Shown: positions 7,849 through 17,203, numbered from the stretch's first letter. The stretch is DNA of 64,000 nt from Prescottella sp. R16 (GCF_030656875.1 NZ_CP130943.1:930001-994000), one strand, 5' to 3'. Translations and numbers: made by a program. The notes: generated from the letters alone by a model not told the origin.

Positions 7849-9471
7849 ATGAAGCCGCACAACGAGATCGAACACTGGGACGGCGAGGCGGACGTCGTGG
7901 TCGTCGGCTTCGGTGCGGCCGGTGCCAGTGCCGCGATCGAGGCGGCGGACCGGGGCGCGCAGGTACTCGTCGTCGAACGTTTCGACGGGGGCGGTGCCAC
8001 CGCGATCAGTGGCGGCATCTACTACGCGGGCGGGGGGACGGCGCAGCAGAAGGAAGCGGGGATCGACTACGACACCCCGCGGGCGATGTTCGACTACCTG
8101 AAGCTCGAGACGAACGGTGTGGTGTCCGACGAACTCCTCGACGACTTCTGCGCGCGCAGTATCGAGAACCTGCAGTGGCTCGAGTCGCTGGGGGTGCCGT
8201 TCGAGGGCAGCATGGCGCCGCGCAAGACGTCGTATCCCACCAACGACTACTACCTGTACTACTCGGGCAACGAGCTGGCGCCGCCGTACAAGGACGCGGC
8301 GAAGCCGGCGCCGCGCGGGCACCGCACGAAGGGGCGGGGGACCTCGGGCAAGGTGTTCTTCGCCGCGCTCGAGAAGGCGGCCGCGAAGCGTCGGATCGAC
8401 GTGCGCCGGCAGACCACCGTGACGTCGCTGATCACCGACGATGCGGGCGCCGTGATCGGAATCGAGTGCCGCGAGGTGGATCCGCGGGCGATCGTGCTGC
8501 GCCGGCTGCACCGCGTGCTGGGGTCGGCCAACCGCAAGTTCAACCTCTACTATCGGCCGATCGGCCGCCTCATGGACGGGCCGATCCGGCGCATCGAGGA
8601 CGGGCATACGGTGGTGCGCCGGTACCGGGCCCGCAAGGGCGTCGTCCTGGCGGCCGGTGGTTTCGTGTTCGACCGGCAGATGCTCGCCGAGCACGCCCCC
8701 CGCTACCTGAACGGCACCGGGCTCGGCACGATCGGCGACGACGGCAGCGGAATCCGCTTGGGGCAGTCCGTCGGTGGCGCCACCGACCGCATGGACCGGG
8801 TGTCGGCGTGGCGTTTCTTCAACCCGCCCATCGTGATGACCGAGGGTGTGCTCGTCAACAAGCAGGGTGCCCGCATCTGCAACGAGACGTTGTACGGCGC
8901 GAAGATCGGCGAGCACATCGCCGACCAGACCGACGTGGCCGCGTACCTGGTCATCGATTCACGGATGCTCGCCGACGCGAAACGGCAAGTACCCGAACAG
9001 ACCCTGTGGTTCCAGCGACTGCAGACCACCTACCTGTTCAGCGTCGGACACAAGAAGGGCGCGACCGCCGAGGAACTGGCCCGCCGCACGGGTATCGACC
9101 CGGCGGGCCTGGCCCGGACACTCGAGCAGTACAACGCGGACCGGCGGGACGGCCGCCCCGATGCCATGGGCAAGGACCCCGCGCACGTCACCCCGCTCGT
9201 CGACGGCCCGTTCTATGCGATCGACTGCTCCATCAAGATCCAGGCCGGGTTCCCGTGCCCGGTGCTCACCCTCGGTGGCCTCACCGTCGACGAGTGGACC
9301 GGTGCGGTCACCGATCCCGGTGGTGCCGCGGTGCCGGGACTGTACGCGGCCGGACGCAACGCCGTCGGAATCTGCTCGGAGTCGTACGTCAGCGGGCTGT
9401 CGATCGCGGACTGTGTCTATTCGGGGCGCCGGGCGGGGGCCGTCGTCGCGGAGGCCGACGACGTCGCGTAG
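7849..9471 (+). CDS. FAD-dependent dehydrogenase, 3-ketosteroid-delta1-dehydrogenase-like
   Basis: The 540-residue protein has an N-terminal FAD-binding loop (VVVVGFGAAGASA, residues 16-28), an acidic ribose-binding end (VVERFDGGG) and the C-terminal FAD segment (GLYAAGRNAVGICSESYVSG). This is the fumarate-reductase/KstD layout. The family includes 3-ketosteroid delta1-dehydrogenases and related enzymes that desaturate cyclic ketones. The exact substrate is not fixed. The ATG at 7849 is chosen because GACGAGGAGACGAGAAC precedes it. The gene lies 37 bp after the HsaA-like gene and is probably cotranscribed with it. Confidence 0.8.
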   Translation: MKPHNEIEHWDGEADVVVVGFGAAGASAAIEAADRGAQVLVVERFDGGGATAISGGIYYAGGGTAQQKEAGIDYDTPRAMFDYLKLETNGVVSDELLDDFCARSIENLQWLESLGVPFEGSMAPRKTSYPTNDYYLYYSGNELAPPYKDAAKPAPRGHRTKGRGTSGKVFFAALEKAAAKRRIDVRRQTTVTSLITDDAGAVIGIECREVDPRAIVLRRLHRVLGSANRKFNLYYRPIGRLMDGPIRRIEDGHTVVRRYRARKGVVLAAGGFVFDRQMLAEHAPRYLNGTGLGTIGDDGSGIRLGQSVGGATDRMDRVSAWRFFNPPIVMTEGVLVNKQGARICNETLYGAKIGEHIADQTDVAAYLVIDSRMLADAKRQVPEQTLWFQRLQTTYLFSVGHKKGATAEELARRTGIDPAGLARTLEQYNADRRDGRPDAMGKDPAHVTPLVDGPFYAIDCSIKIQAGFPCPVLTLGGLTVDEWTGAVTDPGGAAVPGLYAAGRNAVGICSESYVSGLSIADCVYSGRRAGAVVAEADDVA

Positions 9472-9482
9472 CCTCCGGACAT

Positions 9483-10055
9483 GTGTCTGGTCATTACGAA
9501 TCCACCCGTCGCCGTCTGACTGCCAAGCAGGCGGAGACGGTGTCCCGGCTCACCCACTGTGCGGTCGAGGTACTCCGGGAGAAGGGGTTCGCCGGGCTGA
9601 CCGTGCGTCTCGTCGCGGCGCAGGCGGGAGTGGCGTCCGCGACGGCGTACACCTATTTTTCGTCGAAGGAGCACCTCGTCGCCGAGGTGTTCTGGCGCCG
9701 GTTGTCGGCGATGCCGGAAGACACTCGGACCGGGGAGGACCGCACCACCTGTGTGGTGACCGTGCTGCGCAGTGTCGCCCTGCTGGTGTCGGACGAGCCG
9801 CAGCTCGCGTCCGCGGTCACGACCGCACTGCTCGGTCGTGACCCCGACGTCGAGCATCTGCGGATGCGGATCGGTATCGAGATCCGCAAGCGTCTCATCA
9901 CGGCGCTGGGAACGGTGTCCGAGGACGATCAGGATCTGCTCGAGGGGCTCGAGATGTTGTACGCGGGCGCGTTGCTGCGCGCCGGGATGGGGTACGACTC
10001 GTACTTGACCATCGCGGACCGGCTCGAGTCGGCTGCGCGGCTGATGCTGGCGTGA
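9483..10055 (+). CDS. TetR-family regulator
   Basis: The 190-residue protein has a TetR helix-turn-helix (AVEVLREKGFAGLTVRLVAAQAG, then SATAYTYFSSKEHLVAEVF) and an all-helical effector domain. The GTG start at 9483 lies 11 bp after the upstream stop and lacks a clear Shine-Dalgarno, so translation may be coupled to the flavoprotein gene. An ATG two bases earlier is in a frame that stops at once. The next gene (SDR) converges with a 9-bp gap; its promoter carries an 18-bp near-palindrome that this protein might bind. Confidence 0.85.
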   Translation: MSGHYESTRRRLTAKQAETVSRLTHCAVEVLREKGFAGLTVRLVAAQAGVASATAYTYFSSKEHLVAEVFWRRLSAMPEDTRTGEDRTTCVVTVLRSVALLVSDEPQLASAVTTALLGRDPDVEHLRMRIGIEIRKRLITALGTVSEDDQDLLEGLEMLYAGALLRAGMGYDSYLTIADRLESAARLMLA

Positions 10056-10064
10056 GCTGGGGCG

Positions 10065-10841
10065 TCAGACGGTGTAGCCGCCGTCGACGTTCAGTTTCTG
10101 CCCGGTGACGAAGCCGGCCTTGTCGCTCGCCAGGAAGCACACGGCTTCGGCGATGTCGACGGCGGTGCCGAAGCGCCGCAACGGAATCCGGCTCATCGTG
10201 ACGTCCAGTGCCTGCTGGTCGAGTTCCTGGGAGTCGATCAGGCGTTCGGCCATACCGTCGGTGAGCATGCCCGGACCGACCGCGTTGAACCGCACCCCGA
10301 ACCGGCCCTCCTCGGCGGCGAATCCACGCACCAGTGCCTCCACGGCGCCCTTGGTTCCGGCGGACAGGCCGTCCCGGACCGGGTAACGGTCGGTGGCCGC
10401 GGTCGTCACGGCGACGACCGACCCGGACGCGGCCCGCAGTGCCGGGAGACACGCGTGCACGAGGGTGAAGAACGCTGTCGCCTCGTCGTTCAACTGCCGT
10501 GCGTACGTGGACGGTTCGACCCGGGACAGGTGCACCATCGGGACGTGCGGGCCGGCGGCGTGCACGAGCACCGACAGGCCGCCGAAGTCGCGGACGGTGG
10601 CAGCTGCGAGCGCGGCCGTCGCCTCGGGGTCGCACAGGTCCACCGCGTGCGCCGCGCCGCGCACCCCGGTCTCCTCGATCTCGGCGACCAGTTTCGTGGC
10701 GGCCGCGGCATTCGATCGGTAGGTCAGCACCACGTCGTGGCCCTGCGCGGCGAGTTGCCGCACGATCGCGGCACCGATGCCGCCGGTCCCGCCGGTGACG
10801 AGGGCGGTGGACGGCGTCGGGTTCTGAGACGGACTGCTCAT
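10065..10841 (-). CDS. SDR-family oxidoreductase with altered catalytic residues
   Basis: The 258-residue Rossmann protein has TGGTGGIG near residue 16 and LVHAAGP where NNAG is usual. It ends in a FabG-like tail (ASDKAGFVTGQKLNVDGG). At the expected YxxxK position the sequence reads LSAGTK, so the Tyr is replaced by Ser, and the usual catalytic Ser region reads VVAVTTAAT. It may therefore be a weak enzyme, use other residues, or have lost catalysis. GGGAGTACAGC precedes the start. It is convergent with the TetR gene. Confidence 0.75.
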   Translation of the reverse strand: MSSPSQNPTPSTALVTGGTGGIGAAIVRQLAAQGHDVVLTYRSNAAAATKLVAEIEETGVRGAAHAVDLCDPEATAALAAATVRDFGGLSVLVHAAGPHVPMVHLSRVEPSTYARQLNDEATAFFTLVHACLPALRAASGSVVAVTTAATDRYPVRDGLSAGTKGAVEALVRGFAAEEGRFGVRFNAVGPGMLTDGMAERLIDSQELDQQALDVTMSRIPLRRFGTAVDIAEAVCFLASDKAGFVTGQKLNVDGGYTV

Positions 10842-10877
10842 GCTGTACTCCCATGGGCGATCGAGGATTTCGTCGAA

Positions 10878-10895
10878 ACCTAGCAGTTGCTTGGT
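10878..10895. promoter_or_regulatory. Near-palindromic TetR-type operator
   Basis: ACCTAGCA-GT-TGCTTGGT is an 18-bp inverted repeat with one mismatch per arm. It lies 36 bp upstream of the SDR start at 10841 (minus strand). The nearby TetR at 9483-10055 is the obvious candidate ligand. Confidence 0.5.
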
Positions 10896-10914
10896 CGATG
10901 CGACAGGGGTCGGT

Positions 10915-11823
10915 TCACCCAGCGGGAGGAGGCGTCAGCCGTCGCCGGCTCTCGAACCGGCGGTGCTCGCCGGTGAACGGGTCGTCGAACGCGATGCTGC
11001 GGGCGAGCAGTTGCAGCGGCGCTCGGTAGTCGTCGGGTGCGACGTCGCGGACGACGGGGTAGAAGTTGTCCCCGAGGATCGGGACGCCCAGCGAACTCAT
11101 GTGCAGCCGCAGCTGGTGCGTCTTGCCGGTGCGTGGCGAGAGCCGGTAGCGGCCGATGGTGCCGTCGATCGTCTCGAGAAGCTCGATCCGGCTCTCCGCA
11201 TTGGGTTCTCCTGATACCTCGCGGGCCTGTAGGACGCCGCGCTCCTTGACGATGCGGCTGCGGACCGTGCGCGGGAGCGACAGTGTCGGATCGTGTGGTG
11301 CGAGGGCCTCGTACACCTTGGTGACGAGTCGGGCGTCGAACAGGGACTGGTAGGCGCGGCGGACCGGCGGGCGGACGGTGAAGATCAGCACGCCCGCGGT
11401 CACCCGGTCCAGCCGGTGCGCGGGCACCAGCTCGGGGAGGTCGAGGTCGCGTCGCAACCGCACCAGCGCCGATTCGGCGACGTACGCGCCGCGCGGCGTG
11501 GTCGCGAGGAAGTGCGGCTTGTCGACGACGAGGAGATTCTCGTCGCGGTACAGGACGTCGATCTCGAACGGCACCCGCTTCTCCACCGGCGGATCCCGGT
11601 ACAGGTACAGGAAGCCGTGCGGCCGGAACGGGGACGTGGCGTCGATCGGGGTGCCGTGTTCGTCGACGACCTCACCGCTCTCGACCTTCTCGCGCAGTCG
11701 GACGGTGTCGGTGGGGAAGCGGTCGAGAAGGTAGGCGAGTGCGGTGGGCCACATCCCGGCCCGGGGGAGGCGCAGCCGGGTGGGGTTGAGTCCGTCACGG
11801 ACGGGCAGCGGGGCGGTGGGCAC
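10915..11823 (-). CDS. RluA-family pseudouridine synthase
   Basis: The protein is about 302 residues. It contains the RluA signature with the catalytic Asp (AHRLDRVTAGVLIFT), the preceding ENLLVVDKPHFL strand, and the C-terminal SPRTGKTHQLRLHMSSLGVPILGD. These enzymes convert uridine to pseudouridine in rRNA or tRNA; the site modified is not known. The start is uncertain: GTG at 11823 (VPTAPLPVRDGL) fits family length, while an ATG at 11874 would add 17 residues. No strong Shine-Dalgarno helps decide. An unusual detail is Ala in place of the common Ser in the RLDxxTSG motif. Confidence 0.85.
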   Translation of the reverse strand: MPTAPLPVRDGLNPTRLRLPRAGMWPTALAYLLDRFPTDTVRLREKVESGEVVDEHGTPIDATSPFRPHGFLYLYRDPPVEKRVPFEIDVLYRDENLLVVDKPHFLATTPRGAYVAESALVRLRRDLDLPELVPAHRLDRVTAGVLIFTVRPPVRRAYQSLFDARLVTKVYEALAPHDPTLSLPRTVRSRIVKERGVLQAREVSGEPNAESRIELLETIDGTIGRYRLSPRTGKTHQLRLHMSSLGVPILGDNFYPVVRDVAPDDYRAPLQLLARSIAFDDPFTGEHRRFESRRRLTPPPAG

Positions 11824-12060
11824 GGTTCGACGGTACCGGGCCGTCCTGTCCCGAATCGTGCTGGTCCGCGGCATCCGGCCCGGGTAGCACGAAAATAGTG
11901 AAAATGCGGAATTCCTCATAGAACTCTCATGATCGAATATCTCGAGACATTCGACACACCTTTGTCGGCTAACGCTCGACGTGGAGTCCGAGATGACACC
12001 GGTGATCGTTTTGTCCGAAGCGCAGTCGGCGCGTTCCATGAGGAATGGGAAGAAATCTCG

Positions 12061-13053
12061 ATGGAGTTCGTACGGGAAGGGTGGGGGAAGAACAGGGGGG
12101 TCGTGGCGCGGGTGCTGGTGACCGTGCTGACGGTGCTGATCACGCTGGTCGCGGCGCCGCTCGCCGCTGCCGAGGCACCGGGAACGCGGGCCGTCCCGCG
12201 CGGTGGCTACGACGAGTTGTGGGTGCCGTCGTCGATGGGGGACATCAAGGTGCAGGTCCAGTGGGCGTCGCGCGGCGGCAGCGCATCGCTGTATCTGCTC
12301 GACGGAATGCGTGCCCGCAACGACCGTAATGCGTGGAGTTTCGAGACGAATGCCATGCAGCAGTTCGCGCTCGACAACGTCACACTGGTGATGCCGGTCG
12401 GTGGGGAATCGAGTTTCTATTCCGACTGGTACAACCCCAGTAATTTCAATGCGCAGCCGTACACGTACAAATGGGAGACGTTCCTGACCCGCGACCTACC
12501 GGACCACCTGTCGCGGTACGGCGTGGACCGGACGAACACCGGCGTCGTGGGTATCTCGATGGGCGGTACCGCGGCCATGACCCTCGCCGCGTACCACCGC
12601 GACCAGTTCCGGTTCGCCGGATCGTTCTCCGGCTATCTGCACACCACCGCGCCCGGTATGCGTACCGCGATCCGGCTCGCGATGCTCGACGCGGGCCGCT
12701 ACAACGCCGACTCGATGTGGGGTTTCCCATGGGATCCGGCGTGGCTGCGCAACGATCCGTTCGTGTCGGCGCCGCAACTGCAGGGGATGTCGCTGTACGT
12801 GTCGTCCGGCAACGGGCTTCCCGGCATGTACGACCGTCCGAACGACGTCACCGGGTACTGGAACACGGCGATGGGGATGGGGCTCGAATTCCTGTCGATG
12901 GTGACGTCGCGGGCGTTCCAGGTCCGGGCCGCGACGCTCGGCCTGCCCGTCACGTTCCGGTTCAACGGCAGCGGAATCCATTCGTGGCCGTACTGGTCCG
13001 GGGAACTGTGGCAGGCCCGCCCGCAGATCCTCGACGCCCTGAACGCGTGGTGA
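12061..13053 (+). CDS. Secreted esterase / mycolyltransferase-like (antigen 85 family)
   Basis: The 330-residue protein has an N-terminal signal (RVLVTVLTVLITLVAAPLAAAEA) and an alpha/beta-hydrolase domain of the antigen-85 type. Visible features are LYLLDGMRARNDRNAWSFET, the nucleophile elbow GISMGG (Ser) and the C-terminal catalytic His segment GSGIHSWPYWSGEL. Antigen-85 enzymes move mycolic acids onto trehalose and arabinogalactan outside the membrane, which fits a mycolate-containing genus. The ATG at 12061 follows GGGAAGAAATCTCG; upstream in-frame starts would place a charged stretch before the signal. Confidence 0.85.
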   Translation: MEFVREGWGKNRGVVARVLVTVLTVLITLVAAPLAAAEAPGTRAVPRGGYDELWVPSSMGDIKVQVQWASRGGSASLYLLDGMRARNDRNAWSFETNAMQQFALDNVTLVMPVGGESSFYSDWYNPSNFNAQPYTYKWETFLTRDLPDHLSRYGVDRTNTGVVGISMGGTAAMTLAAYHRDQFRFAGSFSGYLHTTAPGMRTAIRLAMLDAGRYNADSMWGFPWDPAWLRNDPFVSAPQLQGMSLYVSSGNGLPGMYDRPNDVTGYWNTAMGMGLEFLSMVTSRAFQVRAATLGLPVTFRFNGSGIHSWPYWSGELWQARPQILDALNAW

Positions 13054-13110
13054 CGCCGCCTCTGTGACGATCTCTGCTCTGCGACACGGGTTTTCCGTAG
13101 TGTTGTGGTC

Positions 13111-13992
13111 ATGACCACATGGACGGCAGGGGACATCGTCGATCAACAGGGCCGTACGTTCGTCGTGACCGGCGCCAACAGCGGTCTCGGGGCCGAGGCG
13201 GCGACGGCACTCGTACGGGCCGGGGCCCACGTGATCCTCGCGTGCCGCGACGTCGGCAAGGGCCGGGACGTCGCGGCACGACTGGGGGAGCGCGCCGAGG
13301 TGCGCCGCCTCGATCTCGCGGATCTCGCGTCGGTGCGGGAGTTCGCGGACTCCGTCGACGCGGTCGACGTGCTCGTCGACAACGCCGGCGTCATGGCGGT
13401 TCCGTTGCGGCGCACCGTCGACGGCTTCGAGATGCAGATCGGTACCAACCACCTGGGCCACTTCGCGCTCACCGGTCTGCTGCTCGGGAAGATCCGCGAC
13501 CGGGTCGTGACGATGTCGAGTGCGATGCACCAGATCGGCACCATCGATCTCGCCGACCTGAACTGGCAGCACCGACGCTACGGGCGCTGGCGGGCCTACG
13601 GACAGTCGAAGCTCGCGAACCTGCTGTTCGCGTACGAGTTGCAGCGTCGGCTGACGGCGGCAGGCTCGGCGGTTCGGTCCCTCGCCGCCCATCCCGGATA
13701 CGCGTCGACCAACCTGCAGTCGCACACCGAATCGATCTCCAGCCGGATCATGGCGCTCGCCAACCCGGTCATCGCGCAGTCGGCGGAGATGGGTGCCCTG
13801 CCGATGTTGTACGCCGCCACCGTCCCCGACGTCACCGGCGGCAGCTACTACGGGCCGGCGTCCCTGTTCGGCACCCGCGGCTATCCGACGCGGGTGTCGT
13901 CGAACCGGAAGTCGCACGACGACACCGTTGCGCGAGAATTGTGGGCGTTGTCGGAACGACTCACCGGCATCACCTACGACTTCGGAGGCTGA
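13111..13992 (+). CDS. SDR-family oxidoreductase, retinol-dehydrogenase-like
   Basis: The 293-residue protein has TGANSGLGAEAATAL for cofactor binding, DNAGVM, the catalytic Ser in TMSSAMHQIG, and YGQSK as the YxxxK pair. The extended C-terminus and GFEMQIGTNHLGHFALTGLL are typical of the RDH/WWOX-like branch, which acts on a wide range of aldehydes and alcohols. The natural substrate is unknown. It is followed after 5 bp by the VOC gene, so the two are probably one operon. Confidence 0.85.
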   Translation: MTTWTAGDIVDQQGRTFVVTGANSGLGAEAATALVRAGAHVILACRDVGKGRDVAARLGERAEVRRLDLADLASVREFADSVDAVDVLVDNAGVMAVPLRRTVDGFEMQIGTNHLGHFALTGLLLGKIRDRVVTMSSAMHQIGTIDLADLNWQHRRYGRWRAYGQSKLANLLFAYELQRRLTAAGSAVRSLAAHPGYASTNLQSHTESISSRIMALANPVIAQSAEMGALPMLYAATVPDVTGGSYYGPASLFGTRGYPTRVSSNRKSHDDTVARELWALSERLTGITYDFGG

Positions 13993-13997
13993 CCGCC

Positions 13998-14543
13998 TTG
14001 GCGATCGAGCGACTCAACCACGCCGTCCTGTTCGTGTCCGACCTGCAGCGCAGTCTGGCGTTCTACCAGGATGTGCTCGGGTTCAAGGCATTGCCGGGCG
14101 GATTCCCGGGTGCGGCGTTCCTGCAGGCGCCGGATTCGGCGAACGACCACGACCTGGGCCTGTTCCAGAGCCCGAACCCGACCAGTCGGGTGACGCCGGG
14201 CAACGTCGGGCTCTACCACCTGGCCTGGGAGGTCGACACGCTCGGCGCGCTCGCCGACATGCGGGATCGGCTCGTCGCGGCGAACGCGCTGACCGGCGCG
14301 AGCAACCACTGCTCCACCAAGGCGCTGTACGGGGCCGACCCGGACGGCATCGAGTTCGAGGTGTGCTGGCTGGTGCCGGATGCCCTCGCGATCGACGAGC
14401 TCGTGCCCGCGCAGCCGCCGACGCGTCCGCTCGACATCGCGGCGGAGATCGCCCGCTACGGCGCCGACACCCACGGTGGTCCGCGTACCGACCGGCATCT
14501 GTGGGAGCGGGTGCACGCGGCCCGCGCACAGCTCCGCGGCTGA
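13998..14543 (+). CDS. VOC-superfamily protein (glyoxalase / extradiol dioxygenase-like)
   Basis: The 181-residue protein starts with the VOC signature IERLNHAVLFVSDLQRSLAFYQDVLGFK. A second betaalphabetabetabeta unit contains GLYHLAWEVDTLGALADM and ends in LYGADPDGIEFEVCW. The candidate metal ligands are His near residue 8, His in YHLAWEV and Glu in IEFEV, which would suit either a glyoxalase or an extradiol-type enzyme. The TTG start at 13998 is chosen because TCGGAGG lies 9 bp before it; no ATG fits. It is coupled to the upstream SDR gene. Confidence 0.75.
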   Translation: MAIERLNHAVLFVSDLQRSLAFYQDVLGFKALPGGFPGAAFLQAPDSANDHDLGLFQSPNPTSRVTPGNVGLYHLAWEVDTLGALADMRDRLVAANALTGASNHCSTKALYGADPDGIEFEVCWLVPDALAIDELVPAQPPTRPLDIAAEIARYGADTHGGPRTDRHLWERVHAARAQLRG

Positions 14544-14638
14544 CCGTCCCTGCACCTGTACCTCCCCCTCGCGTCCGGGGGTGCCCCTCGAATCTCCCCG
14601 GGCACCTTCGGGTGTGACGACCATCACCATCGAGGGTC

Positions 14639-14665
14639 GGGAATTGAATCTCCTCCAGGCATGTT
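14639..14665 (+). promoter_or_regulatory. SigH/SigE-like stress promoter before the clpC-type gene
   Basis: GGGAAT (14639-14644) and GTT (14663-14665) are 18 bp apart. This matches the GGAAY...GTT pattern used by SigH/SigE-type ECF sigma factors in actinobacteria. It directly precedes the HAIR-like box. Confidence 0.5.
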
Positions 14666-14666
14666 C

Positions 14667-14687
14667 CATGAGTCAGTAAGACTCAAC
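14667..14687 (+). promoter_or_regulatory. HAIR-like HspR operator
   Basis: CATGAGT-N7-ACTCAAC matches the HspR-associated inverted repeat (CTTGAGT-N7-ACTCAAG) at 6 of 7 bases in each arm. It lies 18 bp before the start codon, so HspR could repress the ClpC-type gene and release it on heat shock. Confidence 0.65.
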
Positions 14688-14704
14688 TTTGGAGGAGGCT
14701 GCGA

Positions 14705-17137
14705 ATGCCGGCATTCTTCGGGCCCGAGGGGCCCGGGCGCATCGATATCACCCGTCTCATGAGCAACGACACACAGCAGCTCATGGCGGAGGCCGCGCAG
14801 TTCGCGGCCGGCCGGGGTGACACGGGCCTGGACGCACTGCACATCCTGCACGTGGCCGCGGTCAAGGACCCGGTGCGCGACATGGTCAAGCGAGTGGGCG
14901 GGGACCCGGAGGCGATCTCGAGGGACGCGGAGGCGCACCTGCCCCGTGGGCGGGAGGCCGTCTCGACCTCTCCGACGGTCACGGCCGCCGGACGTCGGGC
15001 GTTGCTCGACGCGCATCAGATCGCGCGAGCACTCGGTTCGACGTACATCGACCCCGAACACATTTTCCTGTCGCTGGTCTCGAACGGGGACTCGACGACC
15101 GGCCGCATCCTCGCTTCCGCCGGCGTCACCCCGGAGTCGATGCAGTCCGCGGTCAACGCGAGCCCTGTGGAGCCGCAGCAGGAGTCGGCCACACCGACAC
15201 TCGACAAGTACGGCACGGACCTGACCGAACGGGCCCGCTCCGGCGGCGTCGACCCGGTCATCGGACGCGGCGACGAGATCGAGCAGGCCATCGAGATCCT
15301 GGCCCGCCGCACCAAGAACAATCCGGTGCTGGTCGGTGAAGCCGGCGTCGGCAAGACCGCCGTCGTCGAAGGCCTGGCGCAGCGCATCGTGGACGGAGAC
15401 GTCCCGGATGTGCTGGCGGACAAGAAGATCGTCCAGCTGGACCTGGCCGGAATGCTGTCCGGAACCCGCTACCGCGGCGACTTCGAGGAACGGCTGACCA
15501 AGGCGGTCGACGAGATCGTCGCGCAGGACGGCCGGCTCATCGTGTTCATCGACGAACTGCACACCATCGTGGGTGCGGGCGCCGGAGGCGAGGGTGCGAT
15601 GGATGCCGGAAACATCCTCAAGCCCAAGCTGGCTCGCGGCGACCTGCGGATCGTGGGGGCGACCACGCTCGACGAGTACCGCAAGCACATCGAGAAGGAC
15701 CCTGCGCTGGAGCGGCGGTTCCAGCCGGTGACCGTGAACGAGCCGAGCCAGGAGGACGCCAAGGCGATCCTGTCCGGTCTGCGCGAGCGGTACGAGGATC
15801 ACCACCGCGTCAGCTACACCGACGCGGCGATCGCGGCTGCCGTCGAACTGTCGTCGCGGTACATCGCCGATCGGTACCTGCCGGACAAGGCGATCGACCT
15901 GCTCGACCAGGCAGGTGCGCGGAAGCGCTTGCAGCTCGGGGCATCCGATCCGGACGCCAAGGCGCTGCAACAGCGGATCGCACGGCTCGAGAAGTTCAAG
16001 GAAGACGCCGTGTCCGCCGAGGACTACGAGCGGGCATCGCAGCTGCGCGACGAGATCGCGGGAGCCGAGAAGCGGCTCGCCGAGGCTCGCGCGGGCAAGC
16101 CTGCGGCAGTCGAGACGCCGGCGGTGACCGCCGAGGACATCGCGGAGATCGTCGCGCGGTCCACGGGGATTCCGGCCAGTCAGATGACGCAGAAGGACAA
16201 GGAGCGTCTGCGCCGTCTGGAGGGCGAACTGCACCAGCGGGTCGTCGGCCAGGAGGACGCGGTGAAGGCGATCGCACGAGCAGTGCGGCGCAGCCGGACC
16301 GGCATGGGTGACCCCCGTCGTCCGGTCGGCAGCTTCCTGTTCCTCGGTCCGACCGGTGTCGGTAAGACGGAACTGGCGAAGGCGTTGGCGCAGTCGCTGT
16401 TCGGCGACGAGAGCAAGATGCTGCGGCTCGACATGAGCGAGTTCGGCGAGCGGCACACCGCGAGCCGGCTGGTCGGGGCGCCTCCGGGTTACGTCGGCTA
16501 CGGCGAGGCCGGTCAGCTCACCGAACAGGTGCGCCGGAACCCGTACTCGGTGATCCTGCTCGACGAGATCGAGAAGGCGCACCCGGACGTGTTCAACGTG
16601 CTGCTGCAGGTGCTCGACGACGGACGGCTGACCGACGGTCAGGGTCGGACGGTGGACTTCAAGAACACCGTCCTGATCATGACCAGCAACCTCGGTTCGG
16701 ACATCATCTCGAGCAAGGGTGGTGCGCTCGGCTTCACCACCGGTGACGCCGCCGCGGCGGAGAAGCCGTTGCGCGAGAAGGTGATGGGCCGCCTGCGGGA
16801 GTCGTTCCGGCCGGAGTTCCTCAACCGGATCGACGAGATCGTGATCTTCCGCAAGCTCGAGACCGAGCAACTGCACCGGATCACCGATCTGCTGCTGGGC
16901 GAGAGCCGGGACCGGCTGCGGGCACAGGACATCGACATCGAGTTCACACCCGATGCGGTGGACTGGATCGCCGAGCACGGGCACGAGCCCGAGTTCGGGG
17001 CTCGGCCGCTGCGCCGGACCATCGCGCGCGAGGTCGACGACCGGATCGCCGATCTGCTGCTCGACGACGTCCTCGACGCCGGCGGACGGATCACCGTGAA
17101 GGTCACCGACGACGAGCTGGATCTCGTCGTCAGCTGA
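14705..17137 (+). CDS. ClpC-type AAA+ unfoldase (second, diverged ClpC)
   Basis: The 810-residue Hsp100 protein has two AAA+ modules: Walker A at 211-218 (GEAGVGKT) and 548-555 (GPTGVGKT), and Walker B VFIDELH near 280. Between them is a UVR-type coiled segment (about 428-455, [20 protein letters not shown]), which marks ClpC rather than ClpB. The N-terminal domain ([19 protein letters not shown]) differs from housekeeping ClpC (MFERFTDRARR type), so this is a paralogue, perhaps with other adaptors or substrates. GGAGGAGG lies 6 bp before the ATG. Upstream HspR- and SigH-like sites suggest heat or oxidative-stress control. ClpP is not in the window. Confidence 0.9.
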   Translation: MPAFFGPEGPGRIDITRLMSNDTQQLMAEAAQFAAGRGDTGLDALHILHVAAVKDPVRDMVKRVGGDPEAISRDAEAHLPRGREAVSTSPTVTAAGRRALLDAHQIARALGSTYIDPEHIFLSLVSNGDSTTGRILASAGVTPESMQSAVNASPVEPQQESATPTLDKYGTDLTERARSGGVDPVIGRGDEIEQAIEILARRTKNNPVLVGEAGVGKTAVVEGLAQRIVDGDVPDVLADKKIVQLDLAGMLSGTRYRGDFEERLTKAVDEIVAQDGRLIVFIDELHTIVGAGAGGEGAMDAGNILKPKLARGDLRIVGATTLDEYRKHIEKDPALERRFQPVTVNEPSQEDAKAILSGLRERYEDHHRVSYTDAAIAAAVELSSRYIADRYLPDKAIDLLDQAGARKRLQLGASDPDAKALQQRIARLEKFKEDAVSAEDYERASQLRDEIAGAEKRLAEARAGKPAAVETPAVTAEDIAEIVARSTGIPASQMTQKDKERLRRLEGELHQRVVGQEDAVKAIARAVRRSRTGMGDPRRPVGSFLFLGPTGVGKTELAKALAQSLFGDESKMLRLDMSEFGERHTASRLVGAPPGYVGYGEAGQLTEQVRRNPYSVILLDEIEKAHPDVFNVLLQVLDDGRLTDGQGRTVDFKNTVLIMTSNLGSDIISSKGGALGFTTGDAAAAEKPLREKVMGRLRESFRPEFLNRIDEIVIFRKLETEQLHRITDLLLGESRDRLRAQDIDIEFTPDAVDWIAEHGHEPEFGARPLRRTIAREVDDRIADLLLDDVLDAGGRITVKVTDDELDLVVS

Positions 17138-17148
17138 CCCAGCCGATA

Positions 17149-17193
17149 CGAAGGGCGGGGCAGGCGAACACGATTCGCCTGCCCCGCCCTTCG
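17149..17193. terminator. 20-bp stem-loop between convergent genes
   Basis: CGAAGGGCGGGGCAGGCGAA (17149-17168) pairs perfectly with 17174-17193 across a 5-base loop. It sits between the converging ClpC-type and TetR genes and can terminate both. Confidence 0.85.
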
Positions 17194-17203
17194 ACGTGTG
17201 CGG

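Noticed and set aside
8175..9482. Long in-frame extension upstream of the TetR gene at 9483
   Set aside because: It runs through the flavoprotein gene in another frame and has no protein-like pattern; only the part from the GTG at 9483 is TetR-like.
14650..14697. CTCCTCCA and TGGAGGAG could pair and hide the clpC Shine-Dalgarno, as in an RNA thermometer
   Set aside because: If the predicted SigH-like promoter is right, transcription starts near 14672 and the first arm is not in the message.
14624..16984. A 786-codon open frame on the minus strand across the clpC-type gene
   Set aside because: It is antisense to a clear AAA+ protein, has no family-like sequence and an Arg/Val-rich composition typical of shadow frames in GC-rich DNA.
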